From the IMG/VR virus record IMGVR_UViG_3300025012_000263, positions 1 to 26,691 of that record: a stretch of DNA of 26,691 nucleotides, one strand, 5' to 3'. The notes beneath the pieces are model-generated. The model was not told the DNA's origin. It saw only the letters and a list, made by a program, of their open reading frames with translations, and searched no databases. This document shows positions 1-6,125 of this stretch, in pieces (within the stretch, counting starts at the first letter, position 1; each line of letters starts with the position of its first letter). The position numbers and the translations under genes were made by a program. This DNA comes from a virus.

Positions 1-418
1 TTGCTTCCTCTATATGCTTTCTACCCAAAGCTTTATCTCTCATTCTCTGTCTTGTTTCTTCTGAATGGTGCTTACCAAACATTGGGTGATTCTCACCACT
101 AACTCTTTCCGAATTTTTATTATTTTGTTCCTCTGTTCTTTTCTTGCCAGTATTAGCTAATCTAATTCTTTGTCTTGTTTCCTCTGTTACAATTCTTCCT
201 TTATTATTTTCAGATATTTTTTTATTTCTTTCTTCAGAATACTTTCTACCTTTCGCTTTTTTTCTAATTATTTCTTTAGCTTCCTCCGAATGTTTCTTTC
301 CTACAAAAGAATGTCCTATAATATATTGAGGTATCCCATCATATTTATGTGTTTTTCTTATCTTAATCTTTCCATCACAACCACATTTGCATGTATGTTG
401 ATAATATTGTATTTCCAT
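1..418 (-). CDS. NUMOD3-type homing endonuclease, partial (cut by left edge)
   Basis: An open frame on the minus strand starts at 418 and runs off the left edge after 139 codons. The N-terminus has a short Cys motif (CKCGC) followed by KYDGIPQYIIGH, a pattern common at the start of phage HNH homing nucleases. After it come repeated basic helices of the form G+KHSEEA.. / GRKYSEE / NKGRIVTEETRQRI / FGKHHSEETRQRM, typical of NUMOD3 DNA-binding repeats. The catalytic HNH part would lie beyond the window, so nuclease activity is inferred. There is no Shine-Dalgarno in front of the ATG, but promoter-like hexamers end 7 nt upstream. It follows the tail-terminator-like gene in the same direction, so it is an insertion into the neck/tail operon. 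Confidence 0.8.
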   Translation of the reverse strand, partial: MEIQYYQHTCKCGCDGKIKIRKTHKYDGIPQYIIGHSFVGKKHSEEAKEIIRKKAKGRKYSEERNKKISENNKGRIVTEETRQRIRLANTGKKRTEEQNNKNSERVSGENHPMFGKHHSEETRQRMRDKALGRKHIEEA

Positions 419-425
419 ATTATAT

Positions 426-454
426 AGTGTATCAGATTATTTTAGAAAAGGCAA
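426..454 (-). promoter_or_regulatory. Candidate promoter of the left-edge homing gene
   Basis: Read on the minus strand: TTGCCT (449-454), a 17-nt spacer, then TACACT (426-431) preceded by TGA, an extended -10. The ATG of the NUMOD3 gene lies 7 nt beyond the -10, so a transcript would have almost no leader. Matches are 4/6 and 4/6, so the site is weaker than the similar ones at 2687 and 14626. Confidence 0.4.
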
Positions 455-462
455 GTTTTTAT

Positions 463-918
463 TTATGATAATTCTACAGAGATGACTTTACGGCATTGCA
501 GAGAAATTACTCCTCCTGCAATTATTTCGTCTCCTGAAGCAAGGACATAGGGAATTACAGAAAGTATTTCTGACCCTAAATCAGGACAATAGCCATTCAT
601 GTTCCATCGTTCACGAAGACAATTAGATAATTTGGAAAGACCAGTTCTTAGCCCACGTCTAACCCCTTTGTCTGAAATAGAACCGAAGTAGTATGTGATT
701 GAAAAATTTGCAATAATTGTTTTTCTTTTAGGAATTGATTTCCATTCTTCCGTCATGGAATCAAATTCTACAGTGATGGCCGGATATTTTGCAATAAAAG
801 CATCATCATTAGTTTCCAAAACAGAGTATCCTATAAAATCTTTATAATTTTGGATAACTGCTTGAATATTAGCAATAAAGCCAGCTATGTAATCTGTGGT
901 ATCTGAGGGATTTGCCAT
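463..918 (-). CDS. Tail terminator / head-tail completion-like protein
   Basis: 151 aa. It is the last of three neck-type genes (adaptor, gpG-like, this one), the position usually held by the tail terminator or tail-completion protein. The body alternates beta strands and helices (YPAITVEFDS, ANFSITYYFG, VISLQCRKVISVEL), a shape seen in tail-terminator-like proteins that cap the tail and dock it to the head. No enzyme motif is visible. The gene begins 3 nt after the stop of the upstream gene with only a weak ribosome site (TTTGG), suggesting translational coupling. The assignment rests on position and general shape more than on a diagnostic motif. A different minor neck protein is possible. 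Confidence 0.5.
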   Translation of the reverse strand: MANPSDTTDYIAGFIANIQAVIQNYKDFIGYSVLETNDDAFIAKYPAITVEFDSMTEEWKSIPKRKTIIANFSITYYFGSISDKGVRRGLRTGLSKLSNCLRERWNMNGYCPDLGSEILSVIPYVLASGDEIIAGGVISLQCRKVISVELS

Positions 919-921
919 TTT

Positions 922-1458
922 TTACCAAATAGAAATTATTTTCCTTGAAATCTTATTCTCTATAGTTTTGAATACTTCTTCTGCTTCGGTATCAGTAATA
1001 TAGAAGAATTCACGCTTGTTATCAAAATATTTAGCATATGGCAGTTTGTTGCCGTCTATGGCATATCTAAAACTTCCACCGTTAAATCCTTGACTATTCC
1101 CTATCTCAAATATATTAGCAAATCTTTTCTCTGTGGCCGAAGGGTACATAGTGTCTGTTAGCCGTCCAATAGCCGACAACTTACATACTCTTTTTCCAAA
1201 TGAACCCACAGGAATTTGAACTCCTCTGCGTGCAGCAGAAACTTTCCATTTAAGATATTTTCTTGTCAACGGCGTCCAAGAAGTTTTCCCTTCCTCAAAA
1301 CGCTTTTGAATAAAAGAACTTATTTTACGGAATACTGCATTCCATATAGAATTTGCAAACTCTCTGTCTTTAAATAAAGCACTGTCCAAATGTTCAAAGT
1401 CTTTAATTAATTCAGTAACACCTTTTATATCTACTTGCCAAGAAATCTTTGTTGACAT
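922..1458 (-). CDS. Mu gpG-like / HK97 gp10-like virion morphogenesis protein
   Basis: 178 aa. The pattern resembles the phage virion morphogenesis family (Mu gpG, HK97 gp10-like tail completion): an N-terminal helical part, a W-x-PLT..YL.WK segment near residue 60, a short IGRLTDTM segment (compare TG.L..S in the family), then YAKYFD and KREFFY near the C-terminus, where the family has the compact P-x-R-x-F region. Such proteins sit at the head-tail junction. The start overlaps the stop of the upstream adaptor gene as TAATG, so translation is probably coupled. The gene lies between the adaptor and the terminator-like gene, the usual order. No damage is visible. Confidence 0.65.
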   Translation of the reverse strand: MSTKISWQVDIKGVTELIKDFEHLDSALFKDREFANSIWNAVFRKISSFIQKRFEEGKTSWTPLTRKYLKWKVSAARRGVQIPVGSFGKRVCKLSAIGRLTDTMYPSATEKRFANIFEIGNSQGFNGGSFRYAIDGNKLPYAKYFDNKREFFYITDTEAEEVFKTIENKISRKIISIW

Positions 1459-1946
1459 TATTTCTTATGATGAGTTTTTATATCCTCATTATCCTCTAAA
1501 ATACCATCTCCTATTCCACTTACACCCCTTGTTTTAAATATAGCTGTAGCAGTCGTGTACCCAGCAACATTAGAGGTATCCCCACCAACACCAGCAGAAT
1601 ATCCTTTTTTATACATCTCAATAGCTTTCTCTGCCATCTCTCTCCAAGAAAGGACGATGGGGGATTCCTCATTGGGCTTATTTGCCGAAAATATCCCACT
1701 ATGTGTGAGGTAAGCACCCATATAATCGGAAGCAAATTGCAAAGAATTTGGTACAGGACTTACAGGAATAGCGGAAACTGTATCTTCCAACATAGAATTT
1801 ATGAAGCGTTCCCCATCCTCAATGTAAGATCTAATATCGGAAGTTCCTAGGGAATCAGTAAAAGCTGTGCCTATTGAAAAATACCCATAAGCCAATCTAA
1901 GAATTCTTTCCACTGTTTTCGTCCCCGTTGAATAATTCATACTCAT
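1458..1946 (-). CDS. Head-tail adaptor / connector-like protein
   Basis: 162 aa. An N-terminal helical region with a pattern such as YGYFSIGTAF, DIRSYIEDGERFINSML and FASDYMGAYL recalls the small helical adaptor proteins that bind under the portal (gp6- or Mu gp36-like). The C-terminus is Gly-rich and likely flexible. Its start overlaps the stop of the HNH gene as ATGA (1943-1946), and a GAGG ribosome site lies inside the HNH gene, so this virion gene is now coupled to a homing nuclease. The function is inferred from position in the neck block (after capsid genes, before the gpG-like gene) and from helical character. No catalytic motif is present. Confidence 0.5.
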   Translation of the reverse strand: MSMNYSTGTKTVERILRLAYGYFSIGTAFTDSLGTSDIRSYIEDGERFINSMLEDTVSAIPVSPVPNSLQFASDYMGAYLTHSGIFSANKPNEESPIVLSWREMAEKAIEMYKKGYSAGVGGDTSNVAGYTTATAIFKTRGVSGIGDGILEDNEDIKTHHKK

Positions 1947-2680
1947 AAGTATATCCTCATAATCTCAGAATAATAATTTGTCCAGTATTGTCTATTATTT
2001 TTACCATTTGTCTTTGCATGGCAAGAAACACAAAGAGTTGTAAGATTATCTAAACTATTGTTTTGTTTATTATAATCAATATGGTGAACGCATAAATTTT
2101 CTGTGTTCATACATCCTGGTGTTTGGCATATGTTGAAATCTCTATCCTTTATGAACTGCTTTAATTTTCCATTGAACTCAATACCATATTCTTCAAAAGA
2201 TTTTCCACCAGACCAATTTGGAGCAAGTTCACCAAATCTGTGAATACCAAGCATGGTCTTTTTTTTACCTTTTTTATATTCCTCTTTTCTAATTTCTGAA
2301 TTTCTTTTATTTTGTGCCTCTGTTCTCTTTTTGCCTACATTCTTACCAATATTTCCTTTTGTTATATTTATTACTGCTTCTTCTGTATGTTTTTTACCTT
2401 TAGTTAAATTTCTTAACCTATCTTTCTCCTCTTCTGATACAATTCTACCTCTAAGTGCTTTTGATAAATTTTGCCTATGCTCCTCTGTTTTCACATAATT
2501 TTTCATCGTTTCTGAAACTAATTTATATCGCACACAACCACAAGATTTTGCTTTTTTACCAATATCAAGCCTTTTTTCTACTTCTTGTTCACAAAAATCA
2601 CACCAAAATACAGCATAACTTTGATAATACCCTTTCTTATCTTTTCTTGCAGGTAATTTTCTAATTAAAATAAGTGCCAT
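1943..2680 (-). CDS. HNH homing endonuclease with N-terminal Zn ribbon and NUMOD3 repeats
   Basis: 245 aa. Residues 1-50 form a Zn-ribbon-like module (CDFC at 27-30, SCGC at 46-49). Residues 60-145 are basic repeats of the NUMOD3 kind (GRIVSEEEKDRL, GKKHTEEAV, GKKRTEAQN). Residues 150-235 are a classical HNH nuclease: C185/C190, H199-H200-I-D, the DNL core, then C217/C220/H221. It should nick or cut DNA at a specific site and spread into homologous genomes. It has its own consensus-like promoter ending 6 nt before the ATG, with no Shine-Dalgarno. It ends overlapping the adaptor gene start by 4 nt. Its C-terminal 95 residues closely resemble those of the nuclease at 14660. Confidence 0.9.
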   Translation of the reverse strand: MALILIRKLPARKDKKGYYQSYAVFWCDFCEQEVEKRLDIGKKAKSCGCVRYKLVSETMKNYVKTEEHRQNLSKALRGRIVSEEEKDRLRNLTKGKKHTEEAVINITKGNIGKNVGKKRTEAQNKRNSEIRKEEYKKGKKKTMLGIHRFGELAPNWSGGKSFEEYGIEFNGKLKQFIKDRDFNICQTPGCMNTENLCVHHIDYNKQNNSLDNLTTLCVSCHAKTNGKNNRQYWTNYYSEIMRIYL

Positions 2681-2686
2681 ATCTAT

Positions 2687-2714
2687 ATTATAGCATAAAA
2701 AAATAAAAAGTAAA
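2687..2714 (-). promoter_or_regulatory. Extended -10 promoter of the HNH gene, leaderless geometry
   Basis: On the minus strand: TTTACT (2709-2714), a 16-nt spacer, TGC then TATAAT (2687-2692). Exactly 6 nt separate the -10 from the ATG at 2680, placing the A at the expected transcription start. The -10 is perfect and extended, and the -35 matches 4/6. Hexamers, spacer length and distance to ATG are identical to those of the plus-strand promoter at 14626-14653, which serves the other complete NUMOD3/HNH gene. Confidence 0.7.
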
Positions 2715-2751
2715 CCTCTTTAATTATTATAATTTAATAGAATATTAAATT

Positions 2752-3111
2752 TTAAAGAACTGAATAACCACCAACATTGAATGAAACAGTGCCAAATAAA
2801 CCATGTAAATTTATATTCAAATTCGTACCTTTTGAAGTTTTTAAAGGTGCTTCAAATGCTTGATTAAAAATCCCTACAACTGGCAATTTCATTTGATATA
2901 AAAAAGCTGTACCATTTAGTAAATTTATAGAAGCATCTGCCAAATTACTTTGAAAAGAAATATCAGTAATAAATTTCTGATCCTGTCCTGAAATGACAGG
3001 TACACTTAAAGAAACAGTACCACCTATAGCTGTTCCTACATAACCATGCCATTGTCTCATGAAACTGTCAGTTTCTTTAGACAACATGATTTGATTAAAA
3101 TTTCTTGGCAT
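2752..3111 (-). CDS. 119-aa virion-region protein made of two modules (A-B) shared with the 672-aa protein
   Basis: 119 aa, function unknown. Residues 5-70 (module A: IMLSKETDSFMRQWHGYVG, then GGTVSLSVPVISGQDQKFIT, LLNGTAFLYQ) are nearly identical to the last ~65 residues of the 672-aa protein at 6125-8143. Residues 85-119 (module B: PLKTSKGTNLNIN..LFGTVSFNVGGY) match residues just before module A in that protein. The order is therefore reversed between the two. The modules look beta-rich, suited to a trimeric fibre tip or capsid decoration (inference). The gene follows MCP and two small genes and ends before the HNH gene. No enzyme motif is seen. Confidence 0.65.
   Translation of the reverse strand: MPRNFNQIMLSKETDSFMRQWHGYVGTAIGGTVSLSVPVISGQDQKFITDISFQSNLADASINLLNGTAFLYQMKLPVVGIFNQAFEAPLKTSKGTNLNINLHGLFGTVSFNVGGYSVL
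2966..3095 (-). repeat. 130-bp direct repeat, copy 1 (module A coding)
   Basis: This segment matches 6219-6348 at 129 of 130 positions. The only difference is at 2995 and is silent (GTC versus GTA for Val). Both copies lie in coding sequence on the minus strand in the same frame, 3253 bp apart, flanking scaffold, decoration and capsid genes. Confidence 0.9.
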
Positions 3112-3114
3112 ATG

Positions 3115-3378
3115 TTATATCAACCCCGTTCCAATAAAAATACCAATAGCTGTTCCAGCCACACCTGCAAAAGTCCCTCCACCAACTTGCCATATAGTCA
3201 CAGACTTCATATTATCAAATGAGGTTCCATATGTGTGTGCTGTTGATTTATTCAATGCTGTTATTACATGTTGAGGAACTTTGATCAGCCATGAGCCATC
3301 TACATTCTTATCCCTCATAAGTTGTGTTCTACCTACTCTGTATATTCCAAACTGACTATTATCAATTACATCTGCCAT
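3115..3378 (-). CDS. Small virion-region protein, unknown (87 aa)
   Basis: 87 aa, not recognised. The first half is polar (FGIYRVGRTQLMRDKNVDGSW). The last ~25 residues are Gly/Ala/Ile-rich and hydrophobic (VGGGTFAGVAGTAIGIFIG), which could be a membrane segment or a buried beta/helix packing element. A good ribosome site (AGGAGG) stands 10 nt before the ATG. It lies between the 81-aa protein and the 119-aa module protein, 3 nt from the next gene, so it belongs to the post-capsid operon. A role as a small structural or head-completion protein is plausible by position only. Confidence 0.6.
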   Translation of the reverse strand: MADVIDNSQFGIYRVGRTQLMRDKNVDGSWLIKVPQHVITALNKSTAHTYGTSFDNMKSVTIWQVGGGTFAGVAGTAIGIFIGTGLI

Positions 3379-3385
3379 TATTTAT

Positions 3386-3631
3386 CTAACCTCCTTTATA
3401 AACATGTTGTGGATGCCTATCCACTTGCTGACTTTTACTTAAATCAGTAACAATAGATTCTACTCTCCTCTTCCCTCTTTTACTTTTTGGCTGAAGTTCT
3501 TGTGGGAGAGCTTCTACCCAACCCAATTGTGTGTAATATTCTACTTGTGCTTTAGGAATATCAAAAATGTCACCTACACTTTGCCCACCTGATGGATATA
3601 ATGTTGAGTAATGCTTACAACGTACTAACAT
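3386..3631 (-). CDS. Small post-capsid protein, possible head-completion protein (81 aa)
   Basis: 81 aa. The pattern VRCKH...YPSGG..VGDIFDIPKAQVEYYTQLGWVE resembles short proteins commonly encoded right after phage major capsid genes, in which a conserved GD.fdvp...a..li..GwvE segment is followed by a basic tail (here KSKRGKRR). These are usually annotated as hypothetical or head-completion proteins. The ribosome site GAGGGA lies 9 nt before ATG. It is separated from the MCP gene by a strong hairpin (3664-3693), so its expression may be lower than that of MCP. No catalytic motif is visible. Confidence 0.6.
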   Translation of the reverse strand: MLVRCKHYSTLYPSGGQSVGDIFDIPKAQVEYYTQLGWVEALPQELQPKSKRGKRRVESIVTDLSKSQQVDRHPQHVYKGG

Positions 3632-3663
3632 TGTCTATTGTCCCTCATAAAAGTAAAACTTCA

Positions 3664-3693
3664 AGGACTCCACTCACTATTACATGGAGTCCT
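3664..3693 (-). terminator. Hairpin after the capsid gene (attenuator or terminator)
   Basis: Perfect 9-bp inverted repeat (AGGACTCCA / TGGAGTCCT) with a 12-nt loop, 15 nt past the MCP stop on the minus strand. The downstream tract (TTGAAGTTTTACTTTT on the minus strand) is T-rich but interrupted, so this may be a partial terminator or mRNA-stabilising 3' hairpin that raises MCP over the later genes. Confidence 0.55.
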
Positions 3694-3707
3694 CAAAGAA
3701 ATTAAAA

Positions 3708-4643
3708 CTAAGTTATTACGCCTGAGAGCAAATACCCGCAATCAGAACAGATCATCTTAGGGACATAATTATTTACCACCCTAATCCAATCGCCTTCACG
3801 CTCATCATCACGCCATGTAGTAACCTGCATATTCCTGTTACTAAGAACAAAAGTTCTTGCAAGAGTAATTGTATCTGACGGATTGACATAAGCAATTATG
3901 CAATTCTTACCCCAAGCATATGCCATTGTTGGGTTTAACCCTTGAACAGCACTATTATAAATTGCAGGAGCAATAACAACTTTAAGATCCCACAAAGTTC
4001 CAGGAAGTCCACCCTTTGTAAGTGCATTAGGGTCTGTGTACTTCCTCATCTCCTTTATTTGAGGATGATGTGCTAAATATTTCTCTACATGGGGAGGAAT
4101 CAAAATAACATTCGGCATTCTTGCCGTTCTTGCTGTAATTGCTTCCTTGCCTGTGGAAATATCATTCTCTGGGTCACTATTAGTATAATCATCCCAAAGA
4201 TTTGATGGGGTAACTACATGGTCTGGACTTGCAGAACTTATTCCACCAGTAACCCCAGTCAATAATATAGCTGCATCCAATTCTACACCAAGCTTTATCT
4301 TTTCAGTTAAAAACTTGGTAGTATCCGCTTTGAGATTGAATACATCATCAGCATTATTCATAGCACGGTCAGTTACTATATCCTTTACCGCACGCTCATA
4401 AGTTGTATATGTATCCTCATCATAAGACAGAGATGCCTCCTCAGCAGGAGCACCATCGGCTCTTTTAGGAGCACCAGAGAAATAACCATCCCTCTTATAC
4501 TTCCTAAACTTATCAGACTCCTTCTTTACAGGAAAATATGGGGCAAGATTCTCCATAACAAACGAAGCATTTGAATACTGAACTGCTATCTTAGACAAAT
4601 GTACATTTGTTTTGATCTTACCTGTTTGTATCGTTATAGACAC
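3708..4643 (-). CDS. Major capsid protein (HK97-fold type)
   Basis: 311 aa, GTG start with a strong ribosome site (AAGGTGGTGAT) about 5 nt upstream. The N-terminal segment (LAPYFPVKKESDKFRKYKR, then YFSGAPKRADGAPAEEASLS) and the later RTARMPNVILIPPHVEKYL, LWDLKVVIAPAIY, WGKNCIIAYV and VVNNYVPKMICSDCGYLL are typical of the HK97-like capsid proteins found in phages with Mu-type portal and protease genes. It would form the icosahedral shell. Context is decisive: the scaffold and decoration genes lie immediately upstream and the neck genes downstream. Length is normal for the family. There is no obvious N-terminal delta domain, consistent with the separate scaffold gene. Confidence 0.88.
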   Translation of the reverse strand: MSITIQTGKIKTNVHLSKIAVQYSNASFVMENLAPYFPVKKESDKFRKYKRDGYFSGAPKRADGAPAEEASLSYDEDTYTTYERAVKDIVTDRAMNNADDVFNLKADTTKFLTEKIKLGVELDAAILLTGVTGGISSASPDHVVTPSNLWDDYTNSDPENDISTGKEAITARTARMPNVILIPPHVEKYLAHHPQIKEMRKYTDPNALTKGGLPGTLWDLKVVIAPAIYNSAVQGLNPTMAYAWGKNCIIAYVNPSDTITLARTFVLSNRNMQVTTWRDDEREGDWIRVVNNYVPKMICSDCGYLLSGVIT

Positions 4644-4666
4644 TAAAAATCACCACCTTTCATAAA

Positions 4667-5296
4667 TTAGTTTAATACGTTATTCTTTATAAATCTGCTC
4701 TTTACTATTTCAACCTTAAATAATTGTCTTGGAGTTGTTGCTCTTTCCTTTGCAAAACCAAGAACAGGTTGGTCAATCTGGTAATAGAAATTACCCCCAC
4801 CAAAAGCACCTGCGTCAACACCTAAAAGCACTGTGCCTGATGCACCTAAAACAAGGTATGAATTAGTACCAGTCTCCCTAATAGACCCTGGGACTGCTTT
4901 ATTAGTAAGAGGGCCTCTTGGTACGACATGAGTACCAATATCTCCACCAGCAGCTATAGTTGCTACCGCCTCTGATGTATAAGCACTACGAACAAAACCA
5001 GTTGTACCACCACTATTGGTATAATCCAATATAACTGGGTCTCCTAAAGCAACTGTACCAGCCAAAGAGTTCCTCATGTTGATTACACCGTCTGTAGCAA
5101 CTTCTAAATAGTTATTCAAAGTACCTTCATTTGCCAAAATACCCCAAGGTATATCAGCAGCAGCATGACAATACTCAGCAGCTTCAGCAGTACCTATTGA
5201 AGTCCTAACAACATGACCTTCAAAACCAAAACTTGTTGAATTCCACTTAGCAGACCTTATTCCTTCTTTATTATCTCCTGTACTAAATTGTGGCAT
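4667..5296 (-). CDS. Capsid decoration / stabilisation protein
   Basis: 209 aa. It lies between scaffold and MCP with an excellent ribosome site (AAGGGGGTGAT). The sequence is Gly/Ala/Thr-rich and beta-prone. It has a pattern seen in head decoration proteins: an AADIPWGILANEG segment near residue 47-60, EVATDGVINMRN and VALGDPVILDY, then a Gly-rich C-terminal half. Such proteins bind the outer capsid and stabilise it. A recognisable DUF2190-like arrangement (repeated small beta domains with ..G.V..G..V..) is possible but not proven by eye. No catalytic residues are expected. Confidence 0.65.
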   Translation of the reverse strand: MPQFSTGDNKEGIRSAKWNSTSFGFEGHVVRTSIGTAEAAEYCHAAADIPWGILANEGTLNNYLEVATDGVINMRNSLAGTVALGDPVILDYTNSGGTTGFVRSAYTSEAVATIAAGGDIGTHVVPRGPLTNKAVPGSIRETGTNSYLVLGASGTVLLGVDAGAFGGGNFYYQIDQPVLGFAKERATTPRQLFKVEIVKSRFIKNNVLN

Positions 5297-5327
5297 TAAA
5301 AAATCACCCCCTTAAAATTTTTTATTT

Positions 5328-6029
5328 TTATAACTCTACTTTGCCTTCCTTAACAAGAACTGAACAAGCCTCTTGATAAGTCATTTTGTTGTCCTTTGCA
5401 TACTGATCTACTTCTTTCTCACTTAAATACTTCTTATTAGGGTCAGTGTTCTTCTCAATATGTGACCTCTCTTCAAGATTCACCCTAACCTCTGTAGGAA
5501 TAGCCTCAAGCATATCCACAATTACATCACTTACAGAAACATCCTTATCATCCAACTTTATTGTAGAAAACTTCCCAGAAACATCCTCCAACATTATTTT
5601 CTGAGCCTTCTCAACAACCGCTGGCCAAAAACCCTTAGAAATAAGATCGTCACAAATCTTAGTGACTTTCTCCTTCTTGAGGTCTATTTCCTTTTCGGAC
5701 AGCTTCTTCTCTGCTTCCTCCAATTTCTTATTTGCGGTCTCAATCTCCTTGGCATGAGATTCAGCAAGCTTCTTCTCAACCTCAGCTATTGCATCTTTAT
5801 GAGAATCCTCCAAAGCCTTCTTATCCTTTGTGAAAGCATCTGAAAGTTCTTGGAGCCTTCTCTCCATATCCTCTAATTTCTTCTCATCCGCCATATCCCT
5901 ATCACCCCCCTCTTTTTTTAATTCACCTTCTTTTTTAGTATCCTCCAATATAGTTTCTGTGGAATTCTGTTTTAAAATAGAATCCAAAAAACCAAAAAAT
6001 TTCTTTTTCTCCTCTTCTAAAATAGCCAA
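5328..6029 (-). CDS. Capsid scaffold protein with nested internal start
   Basis: 233 aa from a TTG codon with the ribosome site GGGGGTG. Residues 45-125 are a long Lys/Glu coiled coil. The C-terminal region (KICDDLISKGFWPAVVEKAQKIML, then SDVIVDMLEAIP) resembles the scaffold part of Mu-like protease/scaffold genes. It should guide MCP assembly and be removed by the upstream protease. A second ATG at 5894 (residue 46, MADEKK) has its own strong site (AGGGGGGTGAT), giving a 188-aa form, as in nested scaffold genes of lambda and Mu. The N-terminal extension (LEEEKKKFFGFLDSILKQN) is amphipathic. The gene lies directly before decoration and MCP. Confidence 0.78.
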   Translation of the reverse strand: MAILEEEKKKFFGFLDSILKQNSTETILEDTKKEGELKKEGGDRDMADEKKLEDMERRLQELSDAFTKDKKALEDSHKDAIAEVEKKLAESHAKEIETANKKLEEAEKKLSEKEIDLKKEKVTKICDDLISKGFWPAVVEKAQKIMLEDVSGKFSTIKLDDKDVSVSDVIVDMLEAIPTEVRVNLEERSHIEKNTDPNKKYLSEKEVDQYAKDNKMTYQEACSVLVKEGKVEL

Positions 6030-6064
6030 AATTACACCCCCTTTTATAACCTATAATATATTGT

Positions 6065-6092
6065 ACTATAAAAAAGCAAAAAAAATAAACAA
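6065..6092 (-). promoter_or_regulatory. Candidate promoter for scaffold-capsid genes
   Basis: Minus strand: TTGTTT (6087-6092), a 16-nt spacer, TATAGT (6065-6070), 35 nt before the scaffold TTG. Both hexamers are imperfect and the surroundings are very AT-rich, so this is tentative. The 95-nt gap between the fibre-like gene and the scaffold gene is the largest inside the head operon, which makes an internal promoter reasonable. Confidence 0.35.
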
Positions 6093-6096
6093 TTTC

Positions 6097-6125
6097 TTTA
6101 CATAATCAGTTACTTGTGGTATAAT
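6097..6125 (+). promoter_or_regulatory. Antisense consensus-like promoter facing the 672-aa gene
   Basis: Plus strand: TTTACA (6097-6102), a 17-nt spacer, TGG then TATAAT (6120-6125). This is a 5/6 -35 and a perfect extended -10 at ideal spacing. It fires into the 3' end of the minus-strand 672-aa gene, where no plus-strand gene exists. It may drive an antisense RNA, or be a chance match in AT-rich DNA. Confidence 0.4.
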
